64,000 nucleotides of DNA from Zeugodacus cucurbitae. Its lineage: Eukaryota > Arthropoda > Insecta > Diptera > Tephritidae. Each line of letters opens with the position of its first letter. Within the stretch, counting starts at the first letter, position 1. Under the pieces are notes generated by a model. It was not told the origin of the DNA. It saw nothing but the letters and a program-made list of their open reading frames with translations, and did not search any database. A program made the position numbers and the translations under genes. Shown here piece by piece: positions 23,257 to 35,629 of this stretch. The DNA lies in assembly GCF_028554725.1 (NCBI RefSeq), contig NC_071667.1:16661501-16725500 (forward strand), given 5' to 3'.

Positions 23257-25267
23257 TGTGTTGAAGATAGAAAAAATTTAATAATAATAAATAATTCAAA
23301 ATATATGTTCTAAAATCTCTAGATTACACTGTGAACACTTCTAGACGATACTCGTGGTGAACACAATCTGTGATAATAATACCTACAATAGTACTGCTGC
23401 TAGCAAATCTCAGCATTTCAATTGAGATGAGCGAGTCTCGTGTGTAAGAGAGCACTGATAACGAACCTAGTACGCTACGCACAGCCTTAAGCTCATCTCA
23501 TATTAAAATTAAACGGTGCAGTACTTTCTAGTTTAAATTGTTGAACGCAAAATTCATCTCAAATACACCACTGTTCATATTGCCAATGAATTTTACTTCT
23601 CCGCTCAACAGAATGTGCAAAGTTTGATATAACGCAGCCTGTACCCTGGTTTAAATTCAAATTTATCAAATTGTTTGAATCCGCTTATACTAGTTCACTC
23701 CATTTGCGCTGAAGTACCTCCACTAACCGCATTTATTTACCACCTCATTATTTGCTAGCGATTCTTTCGCTTTTATTTTGAACAAAAAAAAAATAGAATT
23801 TAATTAAATTTGAACGATTGATTCAACAGCGCATCTCTGTGTATGTAAATGTTTGTATACTTGAATCCCACTACCGTTATCGCTTAAGCTACCGTAATCT
23901 CCACATCTCGCAACGCACATCATTCAACTAGCTCACAATTTATTTGGTCAATTAAAGCGCTTATAAACTATTGCTATCACTTTACTTGTTTGTTGTTGTT
24001 GTTCGTAAGTTTGTTTATTATTTTACTCGATTGCATTAAATTTTATTTATTTGTTTAGGCAGCTCACTTATTACTCGAGCGTGCACTGCAATCGCGAGCA
24101 TCTCACACCCGCAAATCGCCGCAATTGGTTTCACTCATTTTCGCCAGCATTCGTGTAATTAAATTCTAATTAAAGTTCCAGCACTACGGTTATACCTATT
24201 TACACAAACAAAATACATAAACAGAGAGCGAATTGGATGGTATTAAATAAAGGTTTATTCGTTTTGGGATTTCGAAAGGGCAAAGTCGTATTTTGACAGC
24301 TGTCAAACTGTATTATTACGAATTTAAACAGTTTAACTGGATATAAATAACTGAGTTTAAATTTATTCATTTATCCGATTTTTACATGCAGTGATTTCTA
24401 AAGTTTCGAGTTACATTTCGACAGCTGTCAAGTTTTTTATCGATTATAAACAGTTAAACCTTCGAGCTTTTGTGCATCAGGATATATGCTTTTATGGCGA
24501 AGTTCAAATATTTTTTTTAAATCCAAATTTTTATATAAATCAAATCACCGTTAAATGCCGAAAACGCATAACACATAACCCTGTATATGTTTATATATAC
24601 GAGAGCGTGTATAATTAAAATCCCAAGAACAATATTAAATAATAAGTTCAAATGTATTTTATTTGAAGTGGTAAAGTAATAAAAAGCATCAGCGCCATTG
24701 GCAGCAGCGGGTTCAACAATAAACAATTTAATTTGAAACGCCAAAATTTATGAGGCATATTTAAGTGAATACACAACACAAATATGCTGGCGAATATGTG
24801 ATGCTGAGCAATTAGTGTGTATTTATTTGTTTGATTTGCTTAAATCCACAGGGTGCAGCAAATGATGAATAATTAATTTCTATGCAAAATCAAATCAAAC
24901 GCGTAGCTTCAGTAAAATATTAGGTTAGGTTAGGTTGAGAGCAGTGACAAATAATCTAAATTTGACATATTTTGCCAATCAATAATGATTTTTATATTAT
25001 ACTCAGAACATAAATGCTGTGAGCTACCCAGTAGCTATTTTGGAAAACTAGTTTTTGAAGTTAAATTAATTGAAGTTGAATAAATTTGTCCAAAGAATTA
25101 AAGAAAGTTTGAAGAAGCCTCGAGATTCGAAGAAAAAATTGTGGAATATTAAATATGCAAAGTCGCACTAAAGATATCCTAACCAAATTACACTAATGCT
25201 AATCAAATTTCAGAACAAAGTAGGGAACTTCTTTGCAACCTAATAATATGAGATCTTACTCAACGAT
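23257..25267. other. Region upstream of the esterase; putative promoter side
   Basis: AT-rich. The minus-strand promoter should lie here, but no TATA plus initiator pair with correct spacing was seen; ATCAGTGC on the minus strand near 23457 is a possible Inr. A perfect palindrome GACAGCTGTC occurs twice, near 24296 and 24420. TAGGTTAGGTTAGGTT near 24921 is a short pentamer run often seen at dipteran retroelement ends. No exon found. Confidence 0.4.
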
Positions 25268-25578
25268 GATTAAGATTGATTTACAATACAAAATAAAAAT
25301 CTACATTAACTTTAAATGACTTTTAATCGACTTGAAAATGAAATGCAACTCTGCGACGAAGACCGTATTTGTAATTATATATACGTTCTTTGTCTGCGAG
25401 TTGATGTCGCTGCTAAAAATAGCAATCAGCTGATGAAATTGACCAACTTCTTATGAAAAGCAAAAACAAAAATGTATAACAACTGATCGGTTATCCAGTA
25501 GCCGGCAGTGTGAAGGGCAAACACTAGTTTCTCAATTAAAATTTTAATTGATCAATTTATTTGGCTGTGTGAAAAGGC
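25268..25578 (-). mobile_element. MITE family A, copy 2 (one end truncated)
   Basis: Reverse orientation relative to copy 1. It carries TCAGCTGATGAAATT, AACAACTGATCGG, GTAGCCGGCAGTGTGAAGG and ends with the terminal repeat GTGTGAAAAGGC. The opposite terminal repeat is missing; similarity begins near TAAGATTGATTTAC. Non-coding. Confidence 0.8.
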
Positions 25579-27029
25579 AATAAAATTATGCTCGCCTTTT
25601 CGTAACAACTCCTGGCAATTTTAAAATACTTTATTAAATGCTACTAATCTGAAAATAGACCAATCCAGATACTTCATAATGAGAGCATTCGAAACGTTTC
25701 TATAAAGAGAGGGTTTCCTTGAAATCATTCATATTTATAACTTCTTAAGAAGAAGCATTATGAAGGCGTTCAGTCATGAGGTGTTGAGTTAATAAATATT
25801 TTAAGCATCCACCAAAATGGTGAAAGCATTCACGCTACAATCAACGCGGTTGGCAATGAAAGTTTACGAAGAAAATTCATTGAATATGCATACGTATATA
25901 CATATGTATGTAAGTGTGTATGTAATTATGAAACATAGATTTTCAAACGACGCCCAATAACGGTACCATGCATGATGTGTGGGTAGTTGTATGCGACAGC
26001 TTCCCGCTGAATGTCAAGTGTGGGCTGATTTTGTGACTAAAAGTGGCACAGTGGCTCTATAACTGCGTGATTGAGCACATTTGTATGTATATGTTTGCGA
26101 ACGAGAAAATTGGCAGGCGCGTAAACTCCTGCGCTGTCATATATACATATATATGCATGTGTGGATGTGCATGTTTGACTTTGAGTTGACTCAACCGGGC
26201 TTGGGTGGCCAGTCCGTTTGCTACTAAACAAACAACGCGGCGATGAGTTCATTCATTCATTGAAATGTTGCAAAGCTAGGAAAAAGTAAAGCGAAAACAA
26301 AAACGAAAACAACACAAACAAAAAACTGTATGCAAATATTTACAATTCTTACACGTTTACGCTTTGTTTACACATTTGTAGGCCAGCGGGCGATGCGGGT
26401 AGTCAAATACATAAATATAAAGGCATACATGCATACATTTAGTGCTGTGTTCAACGAGTTGTCAATAGATGGTCAGGAATTTCGAAAAATAACCCACTAG
26501 ATGAAGGCGAATTTACTATTTGGCTTTAAAATCACCAACTTTTTATGATGATTGTGAAATTGTGTGAAAAACAGTGTAACACACTAACACTTTTCTATAA
26601 AAGTTTCACGATTCTCACGGTCTTTTGCGTATAATTTCGTTTAGGTTGCATGTAGTTTCTATCCCCCAAAGCTAAGCTTTCAGAAAAAAAATACACTCAG
26701 AGCTCTATTCGTCTCTTGGCCTCGTTAAAAGTACATCTTAATTCTCTATTATTACTATCTTTGGATAATAGATTTGGGTTATTCGAAGTTCTAAGGAATT
26801 TCAAGTTCTTTTATTGAATAAAGTTTCAGCTTTTCTAAATAATAGCTTAGAAAGCTGTTCAGACCAATCTGCGAGCATGACCTACAAACAGTGCATACAT
26901 CATGGTAACTATAGATGGTCTGAACTATCCATATATCTTTTGTCCCTTCATCATAATGGGTGACCCAATTTGAGGCTCACCTTTTTTAAAGAAAAAGAAA
27001 CACAGACAATTTAAATTTAATGCGGAACA
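25579..27029. other. Non-coding stretch with microsatellites
   Basis: Contains TACGTATATACATATGTATG near 25890 and A-rich runs near 26300. Short ORFs lack domains. No gene supported. Confidence 0.4.
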
Positions 27030-27823
27030 TTTATTATCCCTCGAAAGAACAACCTTTGGTATTTATTTTTTAAAGATTATCTCTTTCAAATGTTGGCCGG
27101 ATCTCTAGTGGTCCATCCATTGAGTCCAATTTTCGATGACTCATTTCGACTGATAACACGTGAGATGTTTCGCAATCTTGGTGGCCAATCGTGAAATTAT
27201 CTACTCAATGACTGATTCAATGTGTAGGAAGTAGCTACTCTTGTTAAAACCTTATGCCGCGAGATCACGATATTCAATTTCTGACAACAAATAGTCGGTT
27301 ATCATGGCATAATGGTCGCCATTGGCGGTTACGTTCTCACTGGCATCATTTTTGAAGATATATAGACCAATGATTCCACCCTCCCATAAACCACTCCAAA
27401 CCGTTGTTTTTTTCAGGATGGCAATTATTGGATTTCTACAGGTTGCTCTTCGTCCCAAATGCAATAATTTTGCTTGTTTACATACCCATTGACCCTAAAA
27501 TGGGCCTCATCGCTGAACAGAATTTGGCCTGAAAACGTCGTATCTTCTTTGTACTTATCAAGAGCCCTTAGAACGAAGTGATGCCGCTTCGTACGGTCGT
27601 GCGACAGATCTTGAATAAGCTGTATTTTGTAAGATTTCAATTTAAGATTTCGACGTAAAATGCAAAAAATTGTTCCATACGTCAGTCCGAGCTGCTGCGT
27701 ATGGCACCGAAATGACTATCCGCGGTCTTCAGCTCTCGGCTGCTATATTTTCTTTATAGAACGTCAAGTTTCGTAAAAAAATTGAAAAAATTGTAAACGT
27801 TGTTCAGGCGTAAGTCTTTCCAT
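27030..27823 (-). pseudogene. Decayed mariner-type transposase, copy 2
   Basis: Starts on the minus strand at ATG 27823 with MERLTPEQRLQFFQFFYET, matching the DUF4817-type N terminus of this group, then a TGA. The middle and C-terminal parts are in other frames: 27640-27425 carries LFSDEAHFRVNGYVNKQN and IWDEEQ with the catalytic Asp kept, and 27464-27252 carries WSGLWEGGIIGLYIF, the next conserved block. Comparison of length with family members indicates an internal deletion between the N terminus and the SDEAHF block. Multiple frameshifts make it non-functional. Confidence 0.85.
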
Positions 27824-28699
27824 GATGAAATGACAAATAATACTGAACAAAAATAGCATGACAGCTTGACACGACTCACCCGAGATCTGCCAAAAAAGGC
27901 TATCAAAAAGTCGATGTAAGAGTTATTACATCTGGGTTCATAAGCTTCTATCTCAACAAACCGTTATTGGGTTAATAAAATCTAACGGTACACAATGTTA
28001 TTTCCTCAAATAAATGCGACAATTTAATTGCTAGCTTTTACCGGCTTCCAAGGTGTCGTGTAGTAAGTTTTGAATTTATTGTTTTTACAGTTACTAGTTG
28101 AATCGTGCCGTTCCGCTAACACACACTAGCTTGTGTCTTGAGCTTAGCATAGTGAGTGTAAGTATAAGTTAACGTTATTGCTAGTGCACAGCTCGTCACT
28201 CCTATTTCTCGTCTTCCTGTGGGTCTGTCTGTTTTCCTAGCATTTTCAATTTGTTTGTATAAGTATAGCAAACGCACATGAGCAAATTCATTGGGTAAAC
28301 AAGCTGACAATCAGGATATTCCGCACATAAAATGAATGTGATTGTCGTAATTCACTTCCATTTATTTACTTGACAATTGATTGGTTCCAATGAAGCAGAG
28401 GAAATGCATTTCCTCACAATTTTATTTTATTTCATTTTTACCGTTATTGATTTGCTAACCAACTTGGTTTTATTTTTCCTCATTAAATAAAGTTCTACTG
28501 TGTAAACAAAAAAAAAAATAGTGTCAACATCGATGATGTGCGTCTTCACTAAATGCATTTAATTTTGCGAGAGAGCATTTTTGAAGAGAAAATTTGCACA
28601 AATATCTCTTTGCATTTGTGAGATTTTTACATTTTATCTGCATTGGCAGTAAGTAGATTTACTTAGAGCTCTTTAGATTTAATTTGATGGTCTTCCAAT
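27824..28699. other. Non-coding stretch
   Basis: AT-rich with an A10-like run near 28510. The mariner terminal sequence may extend to about 27910 (GACTCACCCGAGATCTG). No gene recognised. Confidence 0.4.
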
Positions 28700-29425
28700 A
28701 TAATTTCAAATGTTCTGTACATATTGGACAGGAACTATAACGGTGAACGGATAGCTATCATCAGTGATAGCGCAAGCGGCTCTGCAGGCAATATCTCTCC
28801 TTTAAAATAAATCTCCGCATCGAAAAACTTAAGAGGATCTGCAGCAACAACAGTATCTCTTTGTTCTGGGTACCAGAACACAAAGATATACAGGGCAACT
28901 AACTTGTGGACCAACTAGCGAAAAAAGCCGATAGGGCCGGAGCCCTTCATTGCTGTTGGTCGGCATGTTCTCAAAAATCGACTACATGAAGATGATTTGG
29001 CAAGTAGGAACCGCTACTGGCTACACTTGCAAACCTTCGTCCTTCCAAACTTTTTCTCGGGAAACCGGAATAGTTTTACACATCTTATTGCTCTCCCAAG
29101 AAACAAAATGTGACAACTAGTGGCACTTTACAATGACCACTAAAGTGTCATCTGAAAAAACTCTGCTCGTCCGATCTGTGCAGTTTCTGTAATCTAGCAG
29201 CGGAGATACCTAAGCATCTACTCTTCGACTGCGATTGTGAGGAAAAGCAGTCAGCCAATGGGGGTCTCTATATCCTCATTATTGCGTCCATTAATCCTGT
29301 AACGCTATTCAGTTTTCTTAACGCGACGGGGTTGGACGGTATTTTGTGATAACATGAGAGGGCTCAATAGAACTTAGGTCCCAGTGCGTTCCTCAACTCT
29401 TAATATAATCTAATCTACTAGGTTC
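28700..29425 (+). pseudogene. Decayed non-LTR retrotransposon 3' end with RNase H remnant
   Basis: Translating all three plus frames gives fragments of an RNase H domain (IAIISDSASGSAG near 28750; a broken WVPGH-to-NEL region near 28865), followed by a Cys-rich block LCNFCNLAAEIPKHLLFDCD near 29180-29240. This order, RNase H then a Cys/His segment, is typical of I- and R1-like non-LTR elements (known). It ends near a TAATCTAATCTACTA tail, a common 3' end in dipteran elements. Many stops and frameshifts show it is old. Confidence 0.7.
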
Positions 29426-29902
29426 ATCAGTTCATCAGTTCATCTTTTTAAATTTTTTATCAGATTTTTATTTGTGTTTTCAAATTTTTAAAATCTGGGT
29501 AATTTAGGATTTACCAAATAGTGTGAAATTTGTTGTACTTAGGAATTTGTTGTACTTCACCAAATAAGAGCAAAACATATCCTATTCTACCATAACCTAC
29601 AATTTTCCCAGCGCATGCTTATTGATTTACTTACTAAAACGCTTTGTTATCATCTACTGAGTGCTGCCAAATACACATATGCTACAATTTCAATTTGATT
29701 TCTCAGAGCAGATATTAAGCTATGGAAGCGCAAGGATAATCGATTAAAATAACATTTACCTGCCCAGTAGGAACTCGAAAGGCAAGAACTACGAAAAAAT
29801 GCTTTTTGCATGATGTAAAACATTTTTTGGCCTATAGAAAAGTACATCCACAAATTTTCTAATATATAGAGCTATCATAAAAGGTAGATGGGTTTAGTGA
29901 TA
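29426..29902. other. Non-coding stretch
   Basis: Short duplications (GTTCATCAGTTCATCAGTTCA near 29422; TTTGTTGTACTT twice near 29530) and no recognised gene. Confidence 0.4.
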
Positions 29903-29973
29903 TACAGTTGAACTTCCATAACTCGAAGTTTTTTGTGGATTATGGTGATTCGAGTTAAGGAAGTTAAACTGTA
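29903..29973. mobile_element. 71-bp pogo-like mini-element, nearly all TIR
   Basis: Between TA dinucleotides at 29903-29904 and 29972-29973 lie two inverted arms of about 24 bp: CAGTTGAACTTCCATAACTC on the left and, read on the minus strand, CAGTTTAACTTCCTTAACTC on the right. They are separated by about 20 bp. TA target duplication and a CAGT start fit the pogo/Tigger branch of Tc1/mariner (inference). Confidence 0.75.
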
Positions 29974-30929
29974 TAGTTTTCTTTTTCTTTCCTTTAGGAT
30001 TTCGACTATGCCACTGACGATGCGACTATTTCTTTCTTTGATTTATACCCCACATATGTTACATACCATACACAGATACACATATATTTTCCAGTAAATG
30101 CTCTAAATTCCTTGATAAGCAATGACTAACAAAAGACGTCGAGCTCTGATAGCAAAGCAGTTGTGTTAGATAGCACAAATGGAAAATTTTTCAGTTTTTG
30201 TTATAACAGTAAATTTGTTCCACTGTGTCATGTTCCGAGTGTTAGGGTTTGCTTCGAGCGTGTGTGTCTGTTTCTAATGGAGCTAACCTAACCACTTTAA
30301 GTATATAAATCATATAAATCATATTGGTAGTTTGGCGATTTGTTTCTTTCAATTTGTTGTTGTTTTGATTTTAAGCGTTGATTTAAATTTCTGGAATTAA
30401 GTTACCAACTCATGTATGCTCACATATCTGTTTATTTTTTTTTTGTCTGCAATAGTTGGCTAGTATGTGGTCTCCAACACACACCCAACACAAGAATTGT
30501 GGTTTCAACTTTGAACCAGTGGTTTTTTATGTATGTAGTTTTATGATTCTATTGTGTGTGTCTTTCTATCTGTTTATGTGTTGGACATGGAATTTTAGCG
30601 AAACTTTGCAAAACTCATTTATGTTTTTGACAACTAATTTTATCACCTAAGTGATTTCATTTGTTGGTTTCGTATATCAAATAGATTTGTATTCTTTAAA
30701 ATTGTTGTTGCCATTGGCAAAAAGTAACTATAGCCAAAAGTGGGAAAGGAAGAAATCTAGTTTTGTTAGGAGAAGCGATAAGCAAAATAGATAGATTTTC
30801 TTAATTTAAATAAATGTTGTATAAGAATATATAAATATAATATTAATATTGCATTCTGACTTGAATTATGCTTTTTTTCACACAAAAATTCTTAAATTAT
30901 TATGATTTCAAATAATATTACGTAAAGGA
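29974..30929. other. Non-coding stretch
   Basis: AT- and T-rich. The plus ORF 30456-30650 has no recognised domain. No gene supported. Confidence 0.4.
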
Positions 30930-31110
30930 TTTAGTTATGACATTTTATAGGTTTTCGGTTTTCGCCACTTTGTGGGCGTGGCAGTGGACCGATTTCGCCC
31001 ATTTTCAATACCAACCTCCTCAGGATGCCAAGGAATATGTGTACCAAGTTACCGTCCCCCGTTATGTGAACAAAACTATTCTACTCTCTTTAGTTGCACA
31101 GAGTATAAAA
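30930..31110 (+). repeat. Fragment of the hairpin-ended repeat family (right end)
   Basis: Matches 61690-61921: TTTTCGGTTTTCGCC, TGTGGGCGTGGCAGTGG, CGTTATGTGAACAAAACTAT, and the terminal GAGTATAAAA. The left part of the element is missing. The small ORF across it is not a gene. Confidence 0.75.
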
Positions 31111-31668
31111 ACAACAATTTTAAACGACATTTCATTTTGTTTGCATAATATGTAACGCCAATGAGTTGTACAAATTACAAAAACAACAATTTTGAGTTTA
31201 TTGAGTTTTATTACTCACTGAAGAACAGCTGCTTCTACAGTATGTAGTCGTCAGGCTTCGTGTTTGCTATGAATCAATCACGACTTGTTTACATTTTTTC
31301 ACATTTTGTAACTCAACAACGCTACAGCTCTGAATTAAATGGTGGAAAATCAGCTGTTGGCACAACATCCAATACTCGTATATATTTAATTACTTGGCAT
31401 TGCACCTTTGTGCAATATTATACGCTTTATAATTCGCTTATTACAGCTTTCAGTTTATTGTAATTATGAAATATTAATTCTTAATTGTCGTTGGCAATGT
31501 TGAAATGTGAACGCGCTTGCTGCTGTTGTTGTTGCAACTTTTTTTATGTCTGCTTTATTATTAGCTTTCATTATAATTAAATAAAAACATTACAAAAACA
31601 AAAGAAAAAATAATTATCTTACTTTTTGCCACACTTTTAAAGGGTCTTACACGAGGCATGTCTGACAT
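31111..31668. other. Non-coding stretch
   Basis: TTGTTG and AAACAA runs, one ORF without domain similarity. Nothing further seen. Confidence 0.4.
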
Positions 31669-32570
31669 TTTTATACTCTCGTTGCTAAGAGGGGAAATTT
31701 GGTAAAAAAAGATGGGGCATATTTGGATGTATTTTTTGAAAGTGGACGTGACCTCGCCCCCTATTCAGTTTTTTGTACATATCTCGCAAACTATTACTAT
31801 ATCAACGGAACTTTCATGAGTCGTTTTCTTCAGGCACTTCCTTATATAGTTCAAAATTGGAGGAAATCGGATTATAACCACGCCCACCGCCCATTCAAAA
31901 GTTACAGAGATGGTACAAAGGAGTTGCACTCAAATTGGTATACACAATTTTAAATGTGTATGGGTCGGACCACTTATGGAACAAACACCATATCTCCAAA
32001 ACTACTCGACAATTTCAATAAAATTCGGTTGAAAATATTTTTCTGGCTTCCCAATGATATTTTCTGAAAATAGATTCACAACCACGCCTCCTTTCCAAAT
32101 ACCAGAACTTTGAAGTCGTTCTGAATCGTTTACTTTGCAATATATAAAGTAAGTACTGGTGATGATATCGGTACAGAACTTTGCAGAGATACCGTATTTA
32201 AAGAGAGGCATCGCTCTTCTAAAAATCGCCGAAATCGAAACATAGGTATTAAAGGCCCCTTGTATCGGATATGAGGACCTCAGTGCTTCTAATAAATATT
32301 TTAATGAAAATATAGGCAAGTCTCTCAGATATTTTGAAGAAATTCAGAGAGAATTTTTTTCTTCTAATAATATGTCTCCGTGCCAAAAATTAGTGAAATC
32401 GGGTCGTAACTTTCCCTTAATATAATATAATATTAGGGTTTTCAAACTTTCAATGGACTTTATATCATACTTTATACAAAATTTAGTGTTATATTAATAT
32501 AATTAAATAAATTAATTGCGAGAGTATAAAACGTTCGGTTACATCCGAACTTAGCCCTTCCTTATTTGTT
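31669..32570 (-). repeat. Hairpin-ended repeat family, near-complete copy
   Basis: Read on the minus strand it starts AAGGAAGGGCTAAGTTCGG, forms a hairpin GTTCGG..CCGAAC, then TTTTATACTCTCGC, and ends CTTAGCAACGAGAGTATAAA. Internal words such as CCACGCCCACCGCCC are shared with the copies at 57.6 and 60.8 kb. The ORFs inside are not conserved between copies. Element class unknown. Confidence 0.7.
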
Positions 32571-34033
32571 TTATTTATTTTTTGAGGAAAATGTCGGGAC
32601 TTGCGAGGGATTTAGGTGCTATATATACCCTTCTATTGCTTTTAAATTGAGTACCCTTTATTTCAACGCGTAGCCGATTTTATCTAAACGTGTCGAATTT
32701 CGATTCTCAATTGAATCTCCAGAAAAAATATAATAGTATAGCAAATTCAATCCACTTGATCTAGAAGACGTACCCATTTTTGAAAAAATTTTATAATAAA
32801 GTATTAATCTTGACCTCGGGAACTAAATGGTCGCGAATGATTGGCCCATAGCGCTCATCATAACCAAAATATAGGGATTAATGATGGCTTCGACAAATAA
32901 ACTACACCAGAAAGCAACTTTCGCTGATTGCAAGACCACATAAAGAGTCAGTTTCGAAATGTCCCCGAAATTAGAGCAAATTAATGAAAAAATCATAATG
33001 AAATGCAAACCGACCGATGATTTTTTTTGTTCTTTTGGAAAAATTCGGCATTTATCCTTACTGTGGCACCCTTTAAAAACAAATATTTATTTCCATTGCT
33101 TGTCTGTGTTGTGTTGCAATTACTGTCATTTGTTGTTGCATATTTGCAATTGCGAATTGCGTACTGGTTGCAATTGCGAGCCTTCGAAGTTGCTGCCGGT
33201 GTACATATCTATATATGTGCCGTTTCATTTTACACTTTCAGTGGCTTGTTTGGTTCTCTTTATTCTACTGATCAATTCGGTTTATGCTTGCTTTACATGT
33301 TAATGCTTTATTTGTTTTAATTTTAATTTTTCGTTTTCTTTTTTTATTTTATTGTTAGTTTCTGCTTTTGCAAAGTGTTTTTTGTTATTCTTTTTGATTT
33401 TCTGTTCGTTCTTATTTGCACCGAGGCGTCGCAACTGGTTCACCTTGAGCAGCCTTTCGTGGCAGCCAGCCTACTGGCTGTTGTTTACCTGCCTTTATCT
33501 ACACTCGTTCACTTTTGCCTTCGATTTGCTTCGTTTCGCTTGGTTGAAGTTTCGATTTCGCCGTCAACTGACGACGTTTTTGCGCAAGAATCGCCCAAAA
33601 AAAGGTGAAAAACTATAACTTTGTTGTTCTGAGTATTTTTCGGTTGCATGCAACCGTCGCGCATTCTCGCGTTTATAAACTCGTAGCAGGCTTATGGCCA
33701 CAATCGTTGTTGGTTTGCATGTGTCTCATGGGTGTTGCAAACGTTGTAAATTAGTAAGAATTCTTTGTACAAGTATACTAGCATGTCTACAAGCCAAGAT
33801 TGAACTGTTGTAATAAATGTAAGAAAAAATATTGTAAACCGCTGTTACTATCGACAGTACTGTAACGCAATTAATATTTATTTCTTTTTTTTTGAGTTAA
33901 AATATTTTTAGAATTTTTTATTTTGTGGTTTGTTTTCAGTTTTCGTGTGGAACACCGATTTTGAAATTAATTCTTGTTAACCCAAAAACTTCAATTCGTT
34001 ATTGCATTTGGATTAGTGTATGTAAAGGCAATC
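32571..34033. other. Intergenic stretch with a possible promoter/5'UTR on the minus strand
   Basis: The two overlapping plus-strand ORF pairs near 33000-33320 and 33350-33620 are T-rich chance frames. The GC-richer part near 33490-33570 is better explained as a minus-strand 5'UTR, listed separately. Confidence 0.4.
33489..33569 (-). promoter_or_regulatory. Possible initiator and 5'UTR exon
   Basis: On the minus strand TCAGTT (A at 33569) matches the arthropod initiator. It is followed by a GAAAC/CGAAA-rich leader typical of fly 5'UTRs, with a donor GGCAG|GTAAAC at 33489/33488. No TATA box sits 30 bp upstream and the downstream promoter element is poor. No downstream exon can be assigned; the esterase start lies 10 kb further on, and the link is speculative. 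Confidence 0.2.
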
Positions 34034-34982
34034 ATAGCCGAGTCTACAACAACGCGGCACGCATCTCTCCTTTTGGCAGTTTGGCGCCAATTGGTAATAC
34101 CAAGCGAAGATAGGTCACTTTCCACTTCATCCTTCCATCGGAGTGGAGGTCTCCTTCTTCCTCGGCTTCGAACACTTTCAGAGCTGGAGCACTTTCGTCC
34201 ATTCGAACAACATGACCTAGCCAGCGTAGTCGCTGTCTTTTTATTCGCTGAACTATGTCTATGTCATTCCATCGTCTGCGGTATTCGCCGTTGCCAATAT
34301 TTAAGGCACCGTAAATTTTCCGCAAAACCTTTCTCTAGAAAATTCCTTCAGTAGAACTGGAATGATTGTAGAGTTTGGTTTTTGTTCGACGAGAGAGGAC
34401 TTTACTTTTCAATTGCCTAGTCAGTCCATAGTACCACTTGTTGGCAATAGTGGTTCTGCGTTGGATTTCAAGGCTGGTGGTGTTGATTCTGGTGCGTAGG
34501 TATACGAAATTGCCTACAATTTCAAAGTTATGACTGTCAACAGTGACGTGGGAGCCAACACGCGAATGCGCTGACTATTTGTTTGGTGACAGGAGATATT
34601 TCGTCTTGTCCTCGTTCACCACCAGGCCCATACGCTTCGATTCCCTATCCAGTCTGGAAAAAGCAGAACTAACTGCGCGGGTGTTGATCCAATGATATCA
34701 ATATCATCGGCGTATTCCAGCAGCTGTACACTTTTATAGAAGATTGTACCTTCTCTATTTAGTTCTGCAGCTCGTATTATTTTCTCCAGCACCAGGATTA
34801 AAGAAATCATACGATAGTGAGTCACATTTTTTGAAACCTTGTTTGGTATCGAACGGCTGAGAGAGGTCCTTCCCGATCCTGACGAAGCTTTTTGGTGTTG
34901 CTCAACGTCAACTTACATAGCCGTATTAGTTTTGCAGGGATACCAAATTCAGACATAGCGGCATAGAGGCAACTCCTTTTCG
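34034..34982 (-). mobile_element. RTE-like retrotransposon copy c, truncated both ends
   Basis: Minus-strand fragment spanning the reverse transcriptase from the SEFGIPAK region (near 34960) through AELNREGTIFYKSVQLL and YADDIDIIG (34706) to the C-terminal WLGHVV block near 34210. The region downstream of the catalytic domain has internal deletions, including loss of the ELYV segment near 34264 and part of the GGSRGRG segment near 34170. It carries the shared TAG at 34337-34335. The 5' side ends abruptly near 34982 and the 3' hairpin is missing. Dead copy lying about 650 bp from the intact copy d, same strand. Confidence 0.88.
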
Positions 34983-35616
34983 CTAAGGCTCAGAGTACCC
35001 TAAGTTTGACCCTCGTAAAATCCCTAGGTCAGATATGGTTTAAAATATAAACAATTGTCCACGCTTTCAAGGATGATTATAGAAGAGAGGGAGAAGCGAG
35101 CGAACAAATTTTGATTGGTCACTTATGGGAGAGAAAAAAGAATCAATCAGCTCAGTTACAGTCGTGCAATCAAAAATTAATATTTTATAAGATAATATAC
35201 GCTAGGAGAAATCTGTTTATTGTTGTTCATATTACTATACTCGTATGATTCTATAAACCATTCCTTTTATTCAAAAGTAAGTTAAAGCTTCTACAATATT
35301 GCCGAGGCGCATTTAAAATCATTAAACAGGACCATATTAAATTTAGAGCTATTACTGGTATTTATTTGTAATTGTACCTAATACCACGTTCGAACTAGTC
35401 AATTAGCTAAGATGATTAAGATATTAATTGACTCATAATTTTTAATGTAAAATATATTTTATTTCAGTTAATTTAATATTAATTGCGCAATTAGTTAATT
35501 GCTTCATTATATGGTAAATTGACTAGAATTAACGGCTAGTAACTTAATTGCTCAATTAAAATTAAAGAAATTATATTATATCAAATTTGAGTAGATAAAT
35601 CTAAAACCATATTATA
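34983..35616. other. AT-rich spacer between two RTE-like copies
   Basis: Rich in TTAATTG/CAATTAA words, especially 35400-35580. No ORF of note. Confidence 0.45.
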
Positions 35617-35629
35617 TGCAGATTAATTA
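35617..35629 (+). repeat. Target-site duplication, left copy
   Basis: TGCAGATTAATTA, repeated exactly at 38896-38908 on the other side of RTE-like copy d. A 13-bp perfect duplication indicates a simple, relatively recent insertion. Confidence 0.85.

Noticed and set aside
24918..24935. TAGGTTAGGTTAGGTT considered as insect telomere repeat
   Set aside because: Only about three units, internal position, and Diptera lack TTAGG telomeres; short runs like this are common at retroelement ends.
31699..32319. ORFs of 84 and 105 aa
   Set aside because: Inside the hairpin-ended repeat and not conserved in other copies.
33027..33618. Overlapping hydrophobic ORFs on the plus strand
   Set aside because: Two frames open over the same T-rich DNA; composition rather than coding. 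The GC-rich part fits a minus-strand untranslated leader better.
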